A stretch of 64,000 nucleotides of DNA from an uncultured Chloroflexus sp. (GTDB lineage: Bacteria; Chloroflexota; Chloroflexia; Chloroflexales; Chloroflexaceae), in NCBI RefSeq assembly GCF_937129525.1, contig NZ_CAKZNK010000096.1, forward strand, positions 21,700 through 85,699, written 5' to 3'. Every line of letters starts with the position of its first letter. The stretch's first letter is position 1. Made by a program: the position numbers and the translations under genes. The notes below the pieces were generated by a model. It was not told the DNA's origin and did no database searches. It was given only the letters and a program-made list of their open reading frames with translations. Shown one piece after another: positions 44,983 to 53,792 of the stretch.

Positions 44983-46410
44983 ATGGCCGCCACGATGTCG
45001 GCAACCTCAGAGCGGTTGCCTCTGGCAACCCGGCTAGCGTTCGGCGCCGGTGATCTCGGCCCGGCTATCGCCACGATTGTTGCTTCATTCTTTCAGCTCT
45101 ACTTTCTAACCACAATTGCCGGTTTGCCGCCGGGTCTGGCCGGCACGATTTTGCTGATCGTCAAAATCTGGGATGCGGTGAACGATCCGATCATCGGCTG
45201 GTTAACCGATAAAACTCAGACTCGTTGGGGGCGGCGACGGCCCTGGTTGTTGTTCGGCGCAGCTCCGTTTGGCTTGCTCTTCTTCTTGCAGTGGGTGGTG
45301 CCGCCATTCGATATTACCAGTAAGTTTATCTACTATCTTGTCATTGCTCTGCTATTCGATACCGCTTTTACGGTTGTCAACGTGCCTTACACCGCTCTCA
45401 CACCCGAACTTACCCGCGATTATGATGAACGCACTGCGCTCAATTCCTACCGTTTTGCCTTTAGCATTGGCGGTAGCCTGCTCGGTGGTATTTTGCACCA
45501 GATCATTGTCGGTCAGTTTAGCGACCAGCAGACCGGTTATCTGGTCTCGGGCGCTGTGGTTGGAGTCCTGATTGCGGTACCCTTTCTCTGGTGTTTTTTT
45601 GGCACTCGTGAACGGTACGAGCCAGAACCGGGCACCGAAGAACTCAGCCTGCCTGATCAGATTCGCTATGTCTTCAAGAATCGACCTTTTTTGTTTGTTG
45701 TGGGAATTTATATGTTTTCGTGGCTGGCGGTTCAGGTTACCTCCAGCGTGCTCACCTTTTTCATTGTCTTCTGGCTGGGCAGCGTGCCGCAATTTCCGGC
45801 CAGCGCCTTTGGCCTGACGTTCGCCAGCGCCAATGATCTGATCCCGATTATGCTGTTTGCCGTGCAAGGCTCGGCGCTGATCTTTCTCTTTGTCTGGAGT
45901 GCCGTGAGCCGTCGTATCGGCAAGAAAGCGGTCTATATGATCGGAAGTCTGATCTGGATCGCTGTTCAAGCATTTCTCTTTTTTCTTCAGCCCGAACAGA
46001 TCACGCTGGCAATTGTCCTTGGGGTGATTGCCGGAGCCGGTGTTGCTACCGCCTACCTCATCCCATGGAGTATGATGCCCGACGTGATCGAGCTTGATGA
46101 GCTAGAGACCGGTCAGCGTCGCGAGGGGATGTTCTACGGTTTCATGGTGCTGTTGCAGAAGATGGGTCTGGCCTTAGGGCTATTTTTGGTTGGTTTGGCC
46201 TTGCAGTTTGCCGGTTTCAACGAAACTCTGCAACCCGGTCAGCAACCTGAAAGCGCCCTGCTGGCGATCCGACTGCTGATCGGTCCGCTCCCAACAGTTA
46301 TCTTGATTTGTGGCATGATCTTGACCGCCTTTTACCCGATTACCAAAACCAGCCACACCGCGACGCTGGAACGCCTGGCTGCCCGGCGGGCCGAACGTGT
46401 AGCGTCATGA
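44983..46410 (+). CDS. MFS sugar-cation symporter (GPH/MelB-like)
   Basis: 475 residues with twelve membrane helices. Hallmarks of the GPH family are present: LAFGAGDLGPAIA at the start, WDAVNDPIIGWLTDKTQTRWGRRRPW (in parts) after helix 2, and PYTALTPELTRDYDERT. Such carriers move glycosides or other sugars with sodium or protons. It is divergent from sbtA with about 120 bp between. A TACAAT at 44932-44937 may be its -10 element. Substrate unknown. Confidence 0.88.
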   Translation: MAATMSATSERLPLATRLAFGAGDLGPAIATIVASFFQLYFLTTIAGLPPGLAGTILLIVKIWDAVNDPIIGWLTDKTQTRWGRRRPWLLFGAAPFGLLFFLQWVVPPFDITSKFIYYLVIALLFDTAFTVVNVPYTALTPELTRDYDERTALNSYRFAFSIGGSLLGGILHQIIVGQFSDQQTGYLVSGAVVGVLIAVPFLWCFFGTRERYEPEPGTEELSLPDQIRYVFKNRPFLFVVGIYMFSWLAVQVTSSVLTFFIVFWLGSVPQFPASAFGLTFASANDLIPIMLFAVQGSALIFLFVWSAVSRRIGKKAVYMIGSLIWIAVQAFLFFLQPEQITLAIVLGVIAGAGVATAYLIPWSMMPDVIELDELETGQRREGMFYGFMVLLQKMGLALGLFLVGLALQFAGFNETLQPGQQPESALLAIRLLIGPLPTVILICGMILTAFYPITKTSHTATLERLAARRAERVAS

Positions 46411-46478
46411 CATGTCAGCCTGGCAGATGGAAGCGTGGGCCACACTGGCGCGTCTGCGCTGGTCCCTCCTAACTGCAT

Positions 46479-47141
46479 TCACCGACTGCGCGTGACGCCA
46501 ATCCGCGGGCAAAGATCGCGGATCGGGCAGATGCTACATCGCGGCGAGATTGGGTGACAGATATTCTGCCCTAATGTGACGAGCAGGCGGTTGATCGGGA
46601 TCCAGTAGCGCTGCGGCAGTGTGGCCCGCAACGCCAGTTCGGTCTCTTCAGGGGTTCGCGTTTTGACATAACCCCAGCGATTGCAGATGCGGTGGACGTG
46701 GATGTCCACGCAAATACCCGGTAACCCATACCCGGCTGTCACCACCAGATTGGCCGTCTTGCGGCCTACGCCGGGCAGTTTGAGCAGCTCGTCAAGGTCA
46801 GAAGGGACTTTGCCATTGTACCGTTCCAGCAATATCTGGCAAATAGCCACAATCTGGCGCGCTTTGACCCGGTAAAAGCCAACCGGATAAATAAGCCCGG
46901 CAATGCGTTCAGCGCCGAGAGCCAGCATCGCCTCCGGCGTATCGGCGACTGCAAACAATCGCGGCGCGACAACTGCGGTGAGCGTGTCTTTAGTGCGCAG
47001 GCTGAGAATGGTAGCGATCAGGATACGGAATGGTGTCTGACTCGCCTCGCCCATCTGGTCAATCAGCGGTGGGGTGAATACCGTCAATTCACGTTCCAGT
47101 GTCTCTAATGCCTGTTCAATGGGAAACCGGGTTGTCGTCAC
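46479..47141 (-). CDS. nth: Endonuclease III
   Basis: 220 residues from a GTG with GGAGG upstream. Helix-hairpin-helix LPGVGRKTANLV contains the catalytic Lys and VDIHVHRICNRWG the catalytic Asp. Four Cys near the end (CHPISPRCSICPIRDLC) bind the 4Fe-4S cluster in the usual C-x6-C-x2-C-x5-C spacing. The enzyme removes oxidised pyrimidines and nicks the backbone in base excision repair. Monocistronic. Confidence 0.95.
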   Translation of the reverse strand: MTTTRFPIEQALETLERELTVFTPPLIDQMGEASQTPFRILIATILSLRTKDTLTAVVAPRLFAVADTPEAMLALGAERIAGLIYPVGFYRVKARQIVAICQILLERYNGKVPSDLDELLKLPGVGRKTANLVVTAGYGLPGICVDIHVHRICNRWGYVKTRTPEETELALRATLPQRYWIPINRLLVTLGQNICHPISPRCSICPIRDLCPRIGVTRSR

Positions 47142-47332
47142 GGTTCCTCCTATCTTGCGCTGGTAAACCAGGCCGGTGTGCCGTATGATGATAAGCGAAG
47201 TTTTCGCAGACTGCTGTCAGGCTCTCTCAAGATCCGGCGCGAAGTCATGTGCCGTGGTGGGTCAGGAAATACGCGATCTGTGTTTGGATCGGCCATCCAC
47301 ACATACGTGCCAATAACCTGAGGAGCATCGCT

Positions 47333-48802
47333 ATGCATAAACGCTGGTTCATCTGGTGGATGGCGATATTGCTCATCACCTCCTGCGCTTCAGCGCCGTC
47401 TACGTCCACACCATCAGCGACCATCACATTACCGCCAGAGAGTTCGTCTGTGCCGCCGACCTTATCGCCGACCACTCAGGCCGTTGTTCCTACGGCGCCC
47501 CCATCGCCGGCGGTTACACCAACGACGCCGGCCATCGTTGTCCTGCCTGCTCCAGTGTACCTGATTCAGAATGATCAGATTGCGCGACTCGAGCCTGATG
47601 GTGAACGGCTGACGCCAATTACCTACGAACCACTGCCGGTACGTGACATGAGTGTAGCCGCCAATGGCACGCTGGTCTATCTGACTGGCGACGAGCTGGT
47701 GGCGCTCGATGGAGCGGGGCGGCGCGTGTTGCTGCGCGAACGAGCCATCAGCAATCCGCGCATTTCTCCCGATGGGCAAGTGGTGGCCTATCATCTCGAT
47801 GAACCTGCGCCTGGTCTCATCATTGGGCGCGATGATTCACCGAACGGTGTCTACCTGAGCTCCATTACCGGTGGCCGCCCCAGCCTGTTCGTCGCCGATG
47901 ATCCAGAACCGGCTGAACCGAATGTTGAACAGCCGGCCTGGCGCTATCAACCGGTGGCGTGGTCGCCTGACGGATCGCGCCTGCTCCTGTATGCGGTGAT
48001 GCTGCCGGAAATGGGCATTCCCGGCGGCGAAGCAGTGATTGTCGGTCTAAATAATCAGGTGGTTCGTGTATTCAGTTGTTGCGAAGAGGAGGCATGGAGT
48101 GTTGACGGGACAGAATTAACCGTTGCCGGCGGCGGACCCGGCCCGGATATTCGCTTCGGTCTGTACCGGATCGATGTCACGCAGGGGGTAGAATTACCGG
48201 TGTTAACGAGCGATGACACCACGATTCCACTGGCGCGCGCGCCGCAACGACTGGCCGATGACATCATCTATGCCTTCGTCGAACTGGTAAGCTGGAATGA
48301 CTACAGTTGGGAATATCCCTTTCGCCCGCAGATGGCGCGGGTAACCGATGATGGTGTCGTCACTTCAGTGCGGCCAGAGCGAATCGGTGAGCCGCTGGTC
48401 GTTGTATGGGATGCTCAGGCCCGTGGCGCGCTGGTTCGTTTTGCCGAAACCGATAGGCTAATCTGGCTGCCGACCGACCCGAATCTGTCGCCAAAGACAA
48501 CGGCTGCAACCGGATTTGCCTTCATGTGGGCGCCGGCAACCGATCTTGCCCAACGCGATTGTAGTAGTTTCACCGTTCTTGCTCCCCAAACCGATGCTGC
48601 CCGGCGCTACGATCCGGCAGTGTATGATGCGCAAGGACGACTGGCCATGCTGGGGTTCGATCCCGGCCCAATTGATGGCTTCTTCGGCCCGGCTACTGCG
48701 GCGGCGGCGCGCGCTTTCCGCGTCAGTGTTGGCCTGGCTGCGGGAGATGACATTGACTGTGCCACATGGCAAGCGCTCTTGACCCGGAGCATTGCGCCAT
48801 GA
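47333..48802 (+). CDS. Lipoprotein with propeller-like region and peptidoglycan-binding domain
   Basis: 489 residues from ATG 47333, with GAGGAG 7 nt upstream; the ORF's earlier start at 47249 is not supported. A signal peptide with lipobox LITSC (Cys18) is followed by a Thr/Pro-rich linker. The middle carries TolB/WD-like repeats (ISPDGQVVAYHLD, WSPDGSRLLLYA). The last ~65 residues are a PG_binding_1 domain (VYDAQGRLAMLGFDPGPIDGFFGPATAAAAR, in parts). It is probably tethered to the outer face of the membrane and touches the cell wall. The next gene overlaps its stop by ATGA. Confidence 0.78.
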   Translation: MHKRWFIWWMAILLITSCASAPSTSTPSATITLPPESSSVPPTLSPTTQAVVPTAPPSPAVTPTTPAIVVLPAPVYLIQNDQIARLEPDGERLTPITYEPLPVRDMSVAANGTLVYLTGDELVALDGAGRRVLLRERAISNPRISPDGQVVAYHLDEPAPGLIIGRDDSPNGVYLSSITGGRPSLFVADDPEPAEPNVEQPAWRYQPVAWSPDGSRLLLYAVMLPEMGIPGGEAVIVGLNNQVVRVFSCCEEEAWSVDGTELTVAGGGPGPDIRFGLYRIDVTQGVELPVLTSDDTTIPLARAPQRLADDIIYAFVELVSWNDYSWEYPFRPQMARVTDDGVVTSVRPERIGEPLVVVWDAQARGALVRFAETDRLIWLPTDPNLSPKTTAATGFAFMWAPATDLAQRDCSSFTVLAPQTDAARRYDPAVYDAQGRLAMLGFDPGPIDGFFGPATAAAARAFRVSVGLAAGDDIDCATWQALLTRSIAP

Positions 48803-49329
48803 TCATTCCTGACGATGTTGCCATGCTCGTCATTGCCATCCATGCTGCGCCCCACCGGCTGGTACTCGCCTTTGCCGGCGCCGGCAGTCTCGGTCTGGCC
48901 TGGTTGCACGCTGTAGCCGGTTCATCGCGCACTGTATTGGAAGCGATTGACGCATACTCGGCACAGTCGCGACAGTCGCTGACCGGCGTGATTAACGCGC
49001 CAGCGGTTAGCGCTGTCACGGCGCAGGCGATGGCTACCTGGGCCTACCGCCGCGCGCAGTCGTTGAGTGATGGCGCATGGCCGCTGTTGGGGGTAGGTCT
49101 GACCGCAGCGATCGCCACCGATCGCGAGCGGCGCGGTGCCGATCGTGCGTTCCTTGCTATTCAAAGCGCGGTCGGTGTACAGACGGCGCATCTGACCATG
49201 ACGCGCGATCAACAACGGATCGATCAGGAAATGCTGGTAAGTCGCTGGCTGATCAATGAAATTGCCCGCGCATGTGGGATCGGCGCTGAGGAAACAAAAG
49301 CCTGCCAGCAGTGCCCGCAGGATTCGTGA
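48799..49329 (+). CDS. CinA C-terminal domain-like protein, active site altered
   Basis: 176 residues; ATG 48799 overlaps the lipoprotein stop (ATGA), so the two are co-translated. The order of segments matches the CinA/PncC amidohydrolase domain: an early strand-loop (VLAFAGAGSLGLAWLHAVAGSS) where the family has AESCTGG...PGAS, a YSAQSRQSLTG helix start, and LGVGLTAAIATDRERRG for the IAxTGxAGP element. The canonical Ser/Cys-Thr-Gly-Gly is replaced by AGAGSLG and the TGxAGP motif is lost. PncC deamidates nicotinamide mononucleotide; this copy may be inactive or have another substrate. Confidence 0.6.
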   Translation: MIIPDDVAMLVIAIHAAPHRLVLAFAGAGSLGLAWLHAVAGSSRTVLEAIDAYSAQSRQSLTGVINAPAVSAVTAQAMATWAYRRAQSLSDGAWPLLGVGLTAAIATDRERRGADRAFLAIQSAVGVQTAHLTMTRDQQRIDQEMLVSRWLINEIARACGIGAEETKACQQCPQDS

Positions 49330-49366
49330 AGAATCGCGCAATTCTAATCCAACACGACCGGTTTTC

Positions 49367-49395
49367 TTGACAATTTAGCCTGCCTGTGGTACTGT
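49367..49395 (+). promoter_or_regulatory. Promoter of the oligopeptide ABC operon
   Basis: TTGACA (49367-49372) and TACTGT (49390-49395), spacer 17 nt, with TG at 49387-49388 making an extended -10. Transcription should start near 49402. Confidence 0.7.
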
Positions 49396-49714
49396 GCAGA
49401 CACTCTGCACCTCCGTAAACACAACGATACAAAGGTGATGGTGTTGCGCAACACAACGTTGTGTCTGGCAGCGCAGACGGGATGCATCAACGGTTCATCG
49501 ACCGCTCGTTTGGTGTACCCGTTTTTTGGTGCAGAATTGCGCAGCGCCATTTTGGCGCCACAACCAACGGATGTCGAGTGGGAGCAGTCCGATCAGCAAC
49601 ATCAGATGACTTTGCCGCCACCTGCCTGCTGGCGGCGCGGGTGTGAGGATAGCGGACTGCTGCCAACTCTGATCATCAAAACAGGCATTCGTTTTAGGAG
49701 TTGAGGAGGTTCAT
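49396..49714 (+). promoter_or_regulatory. Long 5' leader of the peptide-binding protein gene
   Basis: About 310 nt separate the promoter from the GTG start. A short inverted repeat GCGCC-ATTTT-GGCGC lies near 49543-49557. A frame of 89 codons is open but has no ribosome binding site. A structured regulatory leader is possible, not shown. Confidence 0.35.
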
Positions 49715-51556
49715 GTGTCGCACAAACGGCTCTGGGCCTGGATGGCCCTCATGGCAGTGGTAGCGATAGTTCTGGCCGCATGCGGAACGCAACAGCCGCA
49801 GGCTCAGCCAACCACTGCGCCGGCTCCGACCGAAGCGCCGGCTGCGCAACCGACGGCTGCGCCGGCTCCGACCGAAGCGCCGGCTGCGCAACCGACGGCT
49901 GCGCCGGCTCCGACCGAAGCGCCGGCTGCGCAACCGGGTGGTAAGTTGACGATCCTGTACTGGCAGGCAGTGACAACGCTGAATCCGCACCTGGCAACCG
50001 GCACCAAGGACTTCGATGGCGCGACAGTGATTCTCGAACCGCTGGCTCGCTACAACCAGGATGACGAGCTGGTTCCTTTCCTGGCTGCCGAAATCCCCAC
50101 TGTTGAGAACGGTGGCGTTGCGCAAGACGGCACCAGCGTGACCTGGAAGATCAAGCCTGGCCTGAAGTGGTCGGATGGCACTGACTTCACCATCGACGAC
50201 ATCATCTTCACCTGGCAGTACTGCGCCGATCCGGCGACCGCTTGCACAACCAAAGCGGCATTCGATCCAATCGGGAATATCGAGAAGATCGATGACACCA
50301 CGCTGAAGATCACCTGGAAAGAGCCAACTGCCGATCCCTACATTGCGTTTGTTGGCCCGTTTGGGATGATTTTGCAGAAGAAGCAGTTTGAAAACTGCAT
50401 CGGCGCCGCTGCCAGCACCAGCGCCGAATGCCAGGCCGCCAATCTGGCTCCGATTGGAACGAATGCCTGGAAGTTGCGCGAACTGCGCCCCGGTGATACG
50501 GTCATCTACGAGCGCAACCCCTTCTTCCGCGACGCCGATAAGGTCTTCTTCGACGAAGTTGAGATCAAGGGTGGCGGCGATGCAACTTCGGCAGCCCGCG
50601 CCGTTTGCGAGACTGGCGAAGTTGACTTTGCCTGGAACCTGCAAATTCCGAAGGCTGTGCTGGAGCCGATCCTGGCCAGTGGCAAATGTGACGCTATCGC
50701 CGGTGGTTCGTTCGGCGTCGAGCGCATCGTGGTAAACTTCGCCAACCCCGATCCGGCGTTGGGCGATAAGCGCAGCGAGCCTGATCAGCCGCATCCCTTC
50801 CTCACCGATCCGGCAGTGCGCCGCGCTATCTCGCTGGCAATCGATCGCAAGGCTATTGCCGAGCAGCTCTATGGCCCGACCGGTGAACCAACATGCAACA
50901 TTCTGGTAGTGCCGGCAGCGGTTAATTCGCCCAATACGACTTGTGAGCGCGATGTTGCCGAAGCCAACCGCATTCTCGACGAAGCAGGCTGGGTGCGCAA
51001 CGGTCCCGTTCGCGAAAAGAACGGCGTGAAGCTGATCGTCTCCTTCCAAACCAGCATCAATACGCTGCGCCAGGGTGAGCAGGCGATTATCAAGTCGAAT
51101 CTGGCCGAGATCGGTATTCAGGTGAACGTCAAGGCAATTGATGCGGCGGTCTTCTTTGGTGGTGATGCCGGCAACCCGGACACGCTGAACAAGTTCTACG
51201 CCGATTTGCAGATGTACACCAACGGCCCCAGCTCAGCCGATCCGCAGCAGTATCTGCAAGGCTGGATCTGCGCTGAAGTTGCTTCATCGGCAAACCAGTG
51301 GAACGGCAGCAACGACGGTCGCTACTGCAATCCCGAATACGACGCGCTCTTCGAGCAGTTGAAAGTTGAGCTCGATCCGGTGCGCCGGGCGCAACTAGCG
51401 ATTCAGATGAACGACCTGCTGGTGAACGATGGCGCGGTGATTCCGCTGATCAATCGTCGCACGCCCAATGCCAAGCTGAAGAACCTCGAAGGCCCAACCT
51501 TCAATACGTTTGACAGCAGCATCTGGAATATTGCCACCTGGCGGCGAGTGCCGTAA
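49715..51556 (+). CDS. ABC transporter family-5 substrate-binding lipoprotein
   Basis: 613 residues from a GTG with GAGGAGG 5 nt upstream. Signal peptide with lipobox LAAC (Cys23), then a linker of three 14-residue Q-P-T-x-A-P-A-P-T-E-A-P-A-A repeats (residues 31-72). The SBP_bac_5 fold follows: LTILYWQAVTTLNPHL, VTWKIKPGLKWSDGTDFTIDDI (in parts), and RRAISLAIDRKAIAEQLYGP. It captures oligopeptides, dipeptides or similar solutes outside the membrane and delivers them to the two permeases encoded next. A hairpin follows its stop, which could raise its level over the permeases. Confidence 0.92.
   Translation: MSHKRLWAWMALMAVVAIVLAACGTQQPQAQPTTAPAPTEAPAAQPTAAPAPTEAPAAQPTAAPAPTEAPAAQPGGKLTILYWQAVTTLNPHLATGTKDFDGATVILEPLARYNQDDELVPFLAAEIPTVENGGVAQDGTSVTWKIKPGLKWSDGTDFTIDDIIFTWQYCADPATACTTKAAFDPIGNIEKIDDTTLKITWKEPTADPYIAFVGPFGMILQKKQFENCIGAAASTSAECQAANLAPIGTNAWKLRELRPGDTVIYERNPFFRDADKVFFDEVEIKGGGDATSAARAVCETGEVDFAWNLQIPKAVLEPILASGKCDAIAGGSFGVERIVVNFANPDPALGDKRSEPDQPHPFLTDPAVRRAISLAIDRKAIAEQLYGPTGEPTCNILVVPAAVNSPNTTCERDVAEANRILDEAGWVRNGPVREKNGVKLIVSFQTSINTLRQGEQAIIKSNLAEIGIQVNVKAIDAAVFFGGDAGNPDTLNKFYADLQMYTNGPSSADPQQYLQGWICAEVASSANQWNGSNDGRYCNPEYDALFEQLKVELDPVRRAQLAIQMNDLLVNDGAVIPLINRRTPNAKLKNLEGPTFNTFDSSIWNIATWRRVP
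49805..49930 (+). repeat. Three 42-bp tandem repeats in the lipoprotein linker
   Basis: Each 42-bp copy encodes 14 linker residues. Copies two and three are identical over most of their length; copy one differs in a few bases. Copy number may vary between strains. Confidence 0.85.
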
Positions 51557-51565
51557 ATCGAAAAA

Positions 51566-51600
51566 GGCGTAGAGACGTTGCATTGCAACGTCTCTACGCC
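51566..51600. terminator. 35-bp palindrome after the binding-protein gene
   Basis: GGCGTAGAGACGTTGCA (51566-51582) and TGCAACGTCTCTACGCC (51584-51600) are perfectly complementary around one central T. It follows the stop by 9 bp within the operon, a common site for partial terminators or mRNA-stabilising hairpins. It also resembles a dispersed GTAG...CTAC palindrome (see 61717). Confidence 0.7.
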
Positions 51601-51613
51601 GATGCACTGATGC

Positions 51614-51658
51614 ATTGATACACCGATACACCGATACACCAATACGACGATACACTGA
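51614..51658. repeat. 8-bp tandem repeats (GATACACC type)
   Basis: Three near-perfect copies of GATACACC plus two degenerate ones lie directly after the 35-bp palindrome and before the permease ribosome binding site. Confidence 0.75.
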
Positions 51659-51673
51659 TGGGCGGGGCAAAAA

Positions 51674-52633
51674 ATGTTGCAATACATTATTCGACGTATT
51701 TTAATCGCAATTCCTACCCTCTTGATCATTAGTTTTGTGATTTTTGCTGTTCTGTCGCTTGCCCCTGGTGATCCACTAGCCCAATTTGCCCTGAATCCGG
51801 CCATTCCCGAATCGACCCGCGAATTGATCCGGATTCAATTCGGCCTCGATCAACCGTGGCCGATTCGATATGTGCGCTGGTTGACCTCGCTCCTGCGCGG
51901 AGATTGGGGCTTTTCATTTGGCACTCGCGGCCCGGTGATCGATCTGATCTGGCAGCGACTCCCGCAGACGTTGATTGTGGTCGGATCAGCTTACCTTATC
52001 GCCGTGTTGCTGGCTATTCCGATCGGGATTATTTCGGCAGTCAAACAGTATTCATTATTCGATAATGTTGCAACCTTTTTTGCATTTGTTGGTTTTTCGG
52101 TTCCCTCATTTTTTACTGGCCTGCTCTTAATGCTGGTCTTTGCAATTAATTTGCAGTGGTTTCCCATCGTCTACAATACCACGCTCAAAGTGGTCGATTG
52201 GGACACATTTGTCCAGCAGGCACGGCAGATGGCGTTGCCGGTGACAGTGCTGGTCGTGCAGCAGACGGCGGCGCTCACCCGGTTTATGCGTTCGTCGATG
52301 CTCGACAATCTCAACCTTGATTACGTGCGTACGGCGCGCGCCAAGGGTTTGAGCGATCGCATGGTCGTGTTGCGCCACGTCCTGGTCAACAGTTTGATCC
52401 CGGTCGTGACGTTGATCGCCCTGGGCATCCCGACGATCTTTGCCGGCGCGATCATTACCGAGAATCTCTTCCGGGTGAATGGACTGGGTGCGCTCTTGAT
52501 CACGTCGATCAATAATTCCGATACGCCGGTCGTGATGGCGCTGACGTTTATCTTTGCCATTCTGACTGTGCTGTTTAACCTGATTGCGGATATTCTCTAT
52601 GGCGTGCTCGATCCGCGAGTGCGCTATTCCTGA
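51674..52633 (+). CDS. Peptide ABC permease (DppB-type)
   Basis: 319 residues with six membrane helices. The N-terminal YIIRRILIAIPTLLIISFVIF and APGDPL, the LGLDQPWPIRYVRWL region (FGLDQPWPIRYVRW) and the EAA loop (RTARAKGLSDRMVVLRHVLVNSLIPVVT, in parts) mark DppB-family permeases. GGCGGGG lies 6 nt before the ATG. It pairs with the DppC-type permease downstream; the ATPase genes are not in the window. Confidence 0.92.
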   Translation: MLQYIIRRILIAIPTLLIISFVIFAVLSLAPGDPLAQFALNPAIPESTRELIRIQFGLDQPWPIRYVRWLTSLLRGDWGFSFGTRGPVIDLIWQRLPQTLIVVGSAYLIAVLLAIPIGIISAVKQYSLFDNVATFFAFVGFSVPSFFTGLLLMLVFAINLQWFPIVYNTTLKVVDWDTFVQQARQMALPVTVLVVQQTAALTRFMRSSMLDNLNLDYVRTARAKGLSDRMVVLRHVLVNSLIPVVTLIALGIPTIFAGAIITENLFRVNGLGALLITSINNSDTPVVMALTFIFAILTVLFNLIADILYGVLDPRVRYS

Positions 52634-52747
52634 TAATGGTGAAGGACGAGAGCTGTCTTTGCCGGAGCGGATCGCCAGCGACGCTTGCGCGCCAGGCCAT
52701 AGACAGTATAGTTGCTATGGGATCTCTTCGGAAGGGGTGAGCGCACA

Positions 52748-53776
52748 ATGTCTGAAATAGAACTAAACGGCGCCGTTGGTCTCTCACCCAGCGCGCGCGC
52801 GCAACAGATGACGAATCGGCTGCCCGCGCGACCGCGCACCCTGCTCAGCGACGCCTGGCGACGTTTTCGCCGGCATCGGCTCGCAATGCTTGGTGTCCTG
52901 GTATTGCTGACCCTCGCGCTGGCGTCATTCGTTGGCCCATACATCTACGTGCCGCGCCTGGCGGCCCAACTTGAAGCCATTGGGTCGCCTTTCCTGCAAG
53001 ACCGGGTTGATTTACAAATCGCCATCGATCATCTCGACTTTTTGAATATCCTCTCTGGGCCGACTGCTATCCATCCCTTCGGAACTGATGACCTCGGTCG
53101 CGATTTACTCGCGCGCGCGCTCTACGGTGGGCGCGTTTCCCTGCTGGTCGGCCTGACGGCGATGGCTATTGCCATTTCGCTGGGCACCATTATCGGCGCA
53201 ACCGCCGGCTTCCTGGGGGGAGTGGTTGACCAGATTTTGATGCGGATTACCGATCTCTTTCTGTCGTTGCCGGTTATTCCGCTCACGTTGCTGGTGGTCT
53301 ACCTGTTTCGCGATCCGGTGATTCAGTTGATGGGATCGCCGGAAGCCGGGATTTTTACCATTGTCGTAACGGTGATCGGTTGTCTGGCATGGATGAGCAC
53401 AGCGCGCATTGTGCGCGCCTCATTCCTCTCGCTGAAGGAGAAGGAATTTGTTGAGGCGGCGATTGCGCTGGGAGTGAGTCGACCGGCTATTATGTTCCGC
53501 CACATTCTGCCCAATGCCATCGGTCCGATCATCGTGGCTGCAACCCTCGAAGTCGGTAGCGCAATTATCACCGAGTCGACTCTCTCATTCCTCGGCGTTG
53601 GTTTCCCGCCTGATACGCCGACATGGGGCCGGTTGGTGACCGACGGTAGCCAGTATTTGCAGGCTGCGCCATGGCTGGCGCTCTTCCCCGGTGGCCTGAT
53701 CTTTCTGACTGTGCTGAGCATCAATTTTGTCGGCGATGGCTTGCGCGATGCGCTCGATCCGCGTTCGCGATTGTGA
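52748..53776 (+). CDS. Peptide ABC permease (DppC-type)
   Basis: 342 residues from ATG 52748, preceded by GGAAGGGG. Polar N-terminal extension, then six membrane helices. HPFGTDDLGRDLLARALYGGRVSL and the EAA loop (VEAAIALGVSRPAIMFRHILPNAIGP, in parts) are typical of DppC permeases. An extracytoplasmic stretch of about 50 residues lies between helices 1 and 2. It completes the membrane channel of the peptide importer. Confidence 0.92.
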   Translation: MSEIELNGAVGLSPSARAQQMTNRLPARPRTLLSDAWRRFRRHRLAMLGVLVLLTLALASFVGPYIYVPRLAAQLEAIGSPFLQDRVDLQIAIDHLDFLNILSGPTAIHPFGTDDLGRDLLARALYGGRVSLLVGLTAMAIAISLGTIIGATAGFLGGVVDQILMRITDLFLSLPVIPLTLLVVYLFRDPVIQLMGSPEAGIFTIVVTVIGCLAWMSTARIVRASFLSLKEKEFVEAAIALGVSRPAIMFRHILPNAIGPIIVAATLEVGSAIITESTLSFLGVGFPPDTPTWGRLVTDGSQYLQAAPWLALFPGGLIFLTVLSINFVGDGLRDALDPRSRL

Positions 53777-53792
53777 TGACCGGGATGGTGTT

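Noticed and set aside
49435..49704. 89-codon ORF in the peptide operon leader
   Set aside because: No ribosome binding site, no recognisable domain and poor composition; treated as leader sequence.
49694..51049. 451-residue minus-strand ORF
   Set aside because: It lies opposite the substrate-binding lipoprotein gene, whose family and signal peptide are clear.
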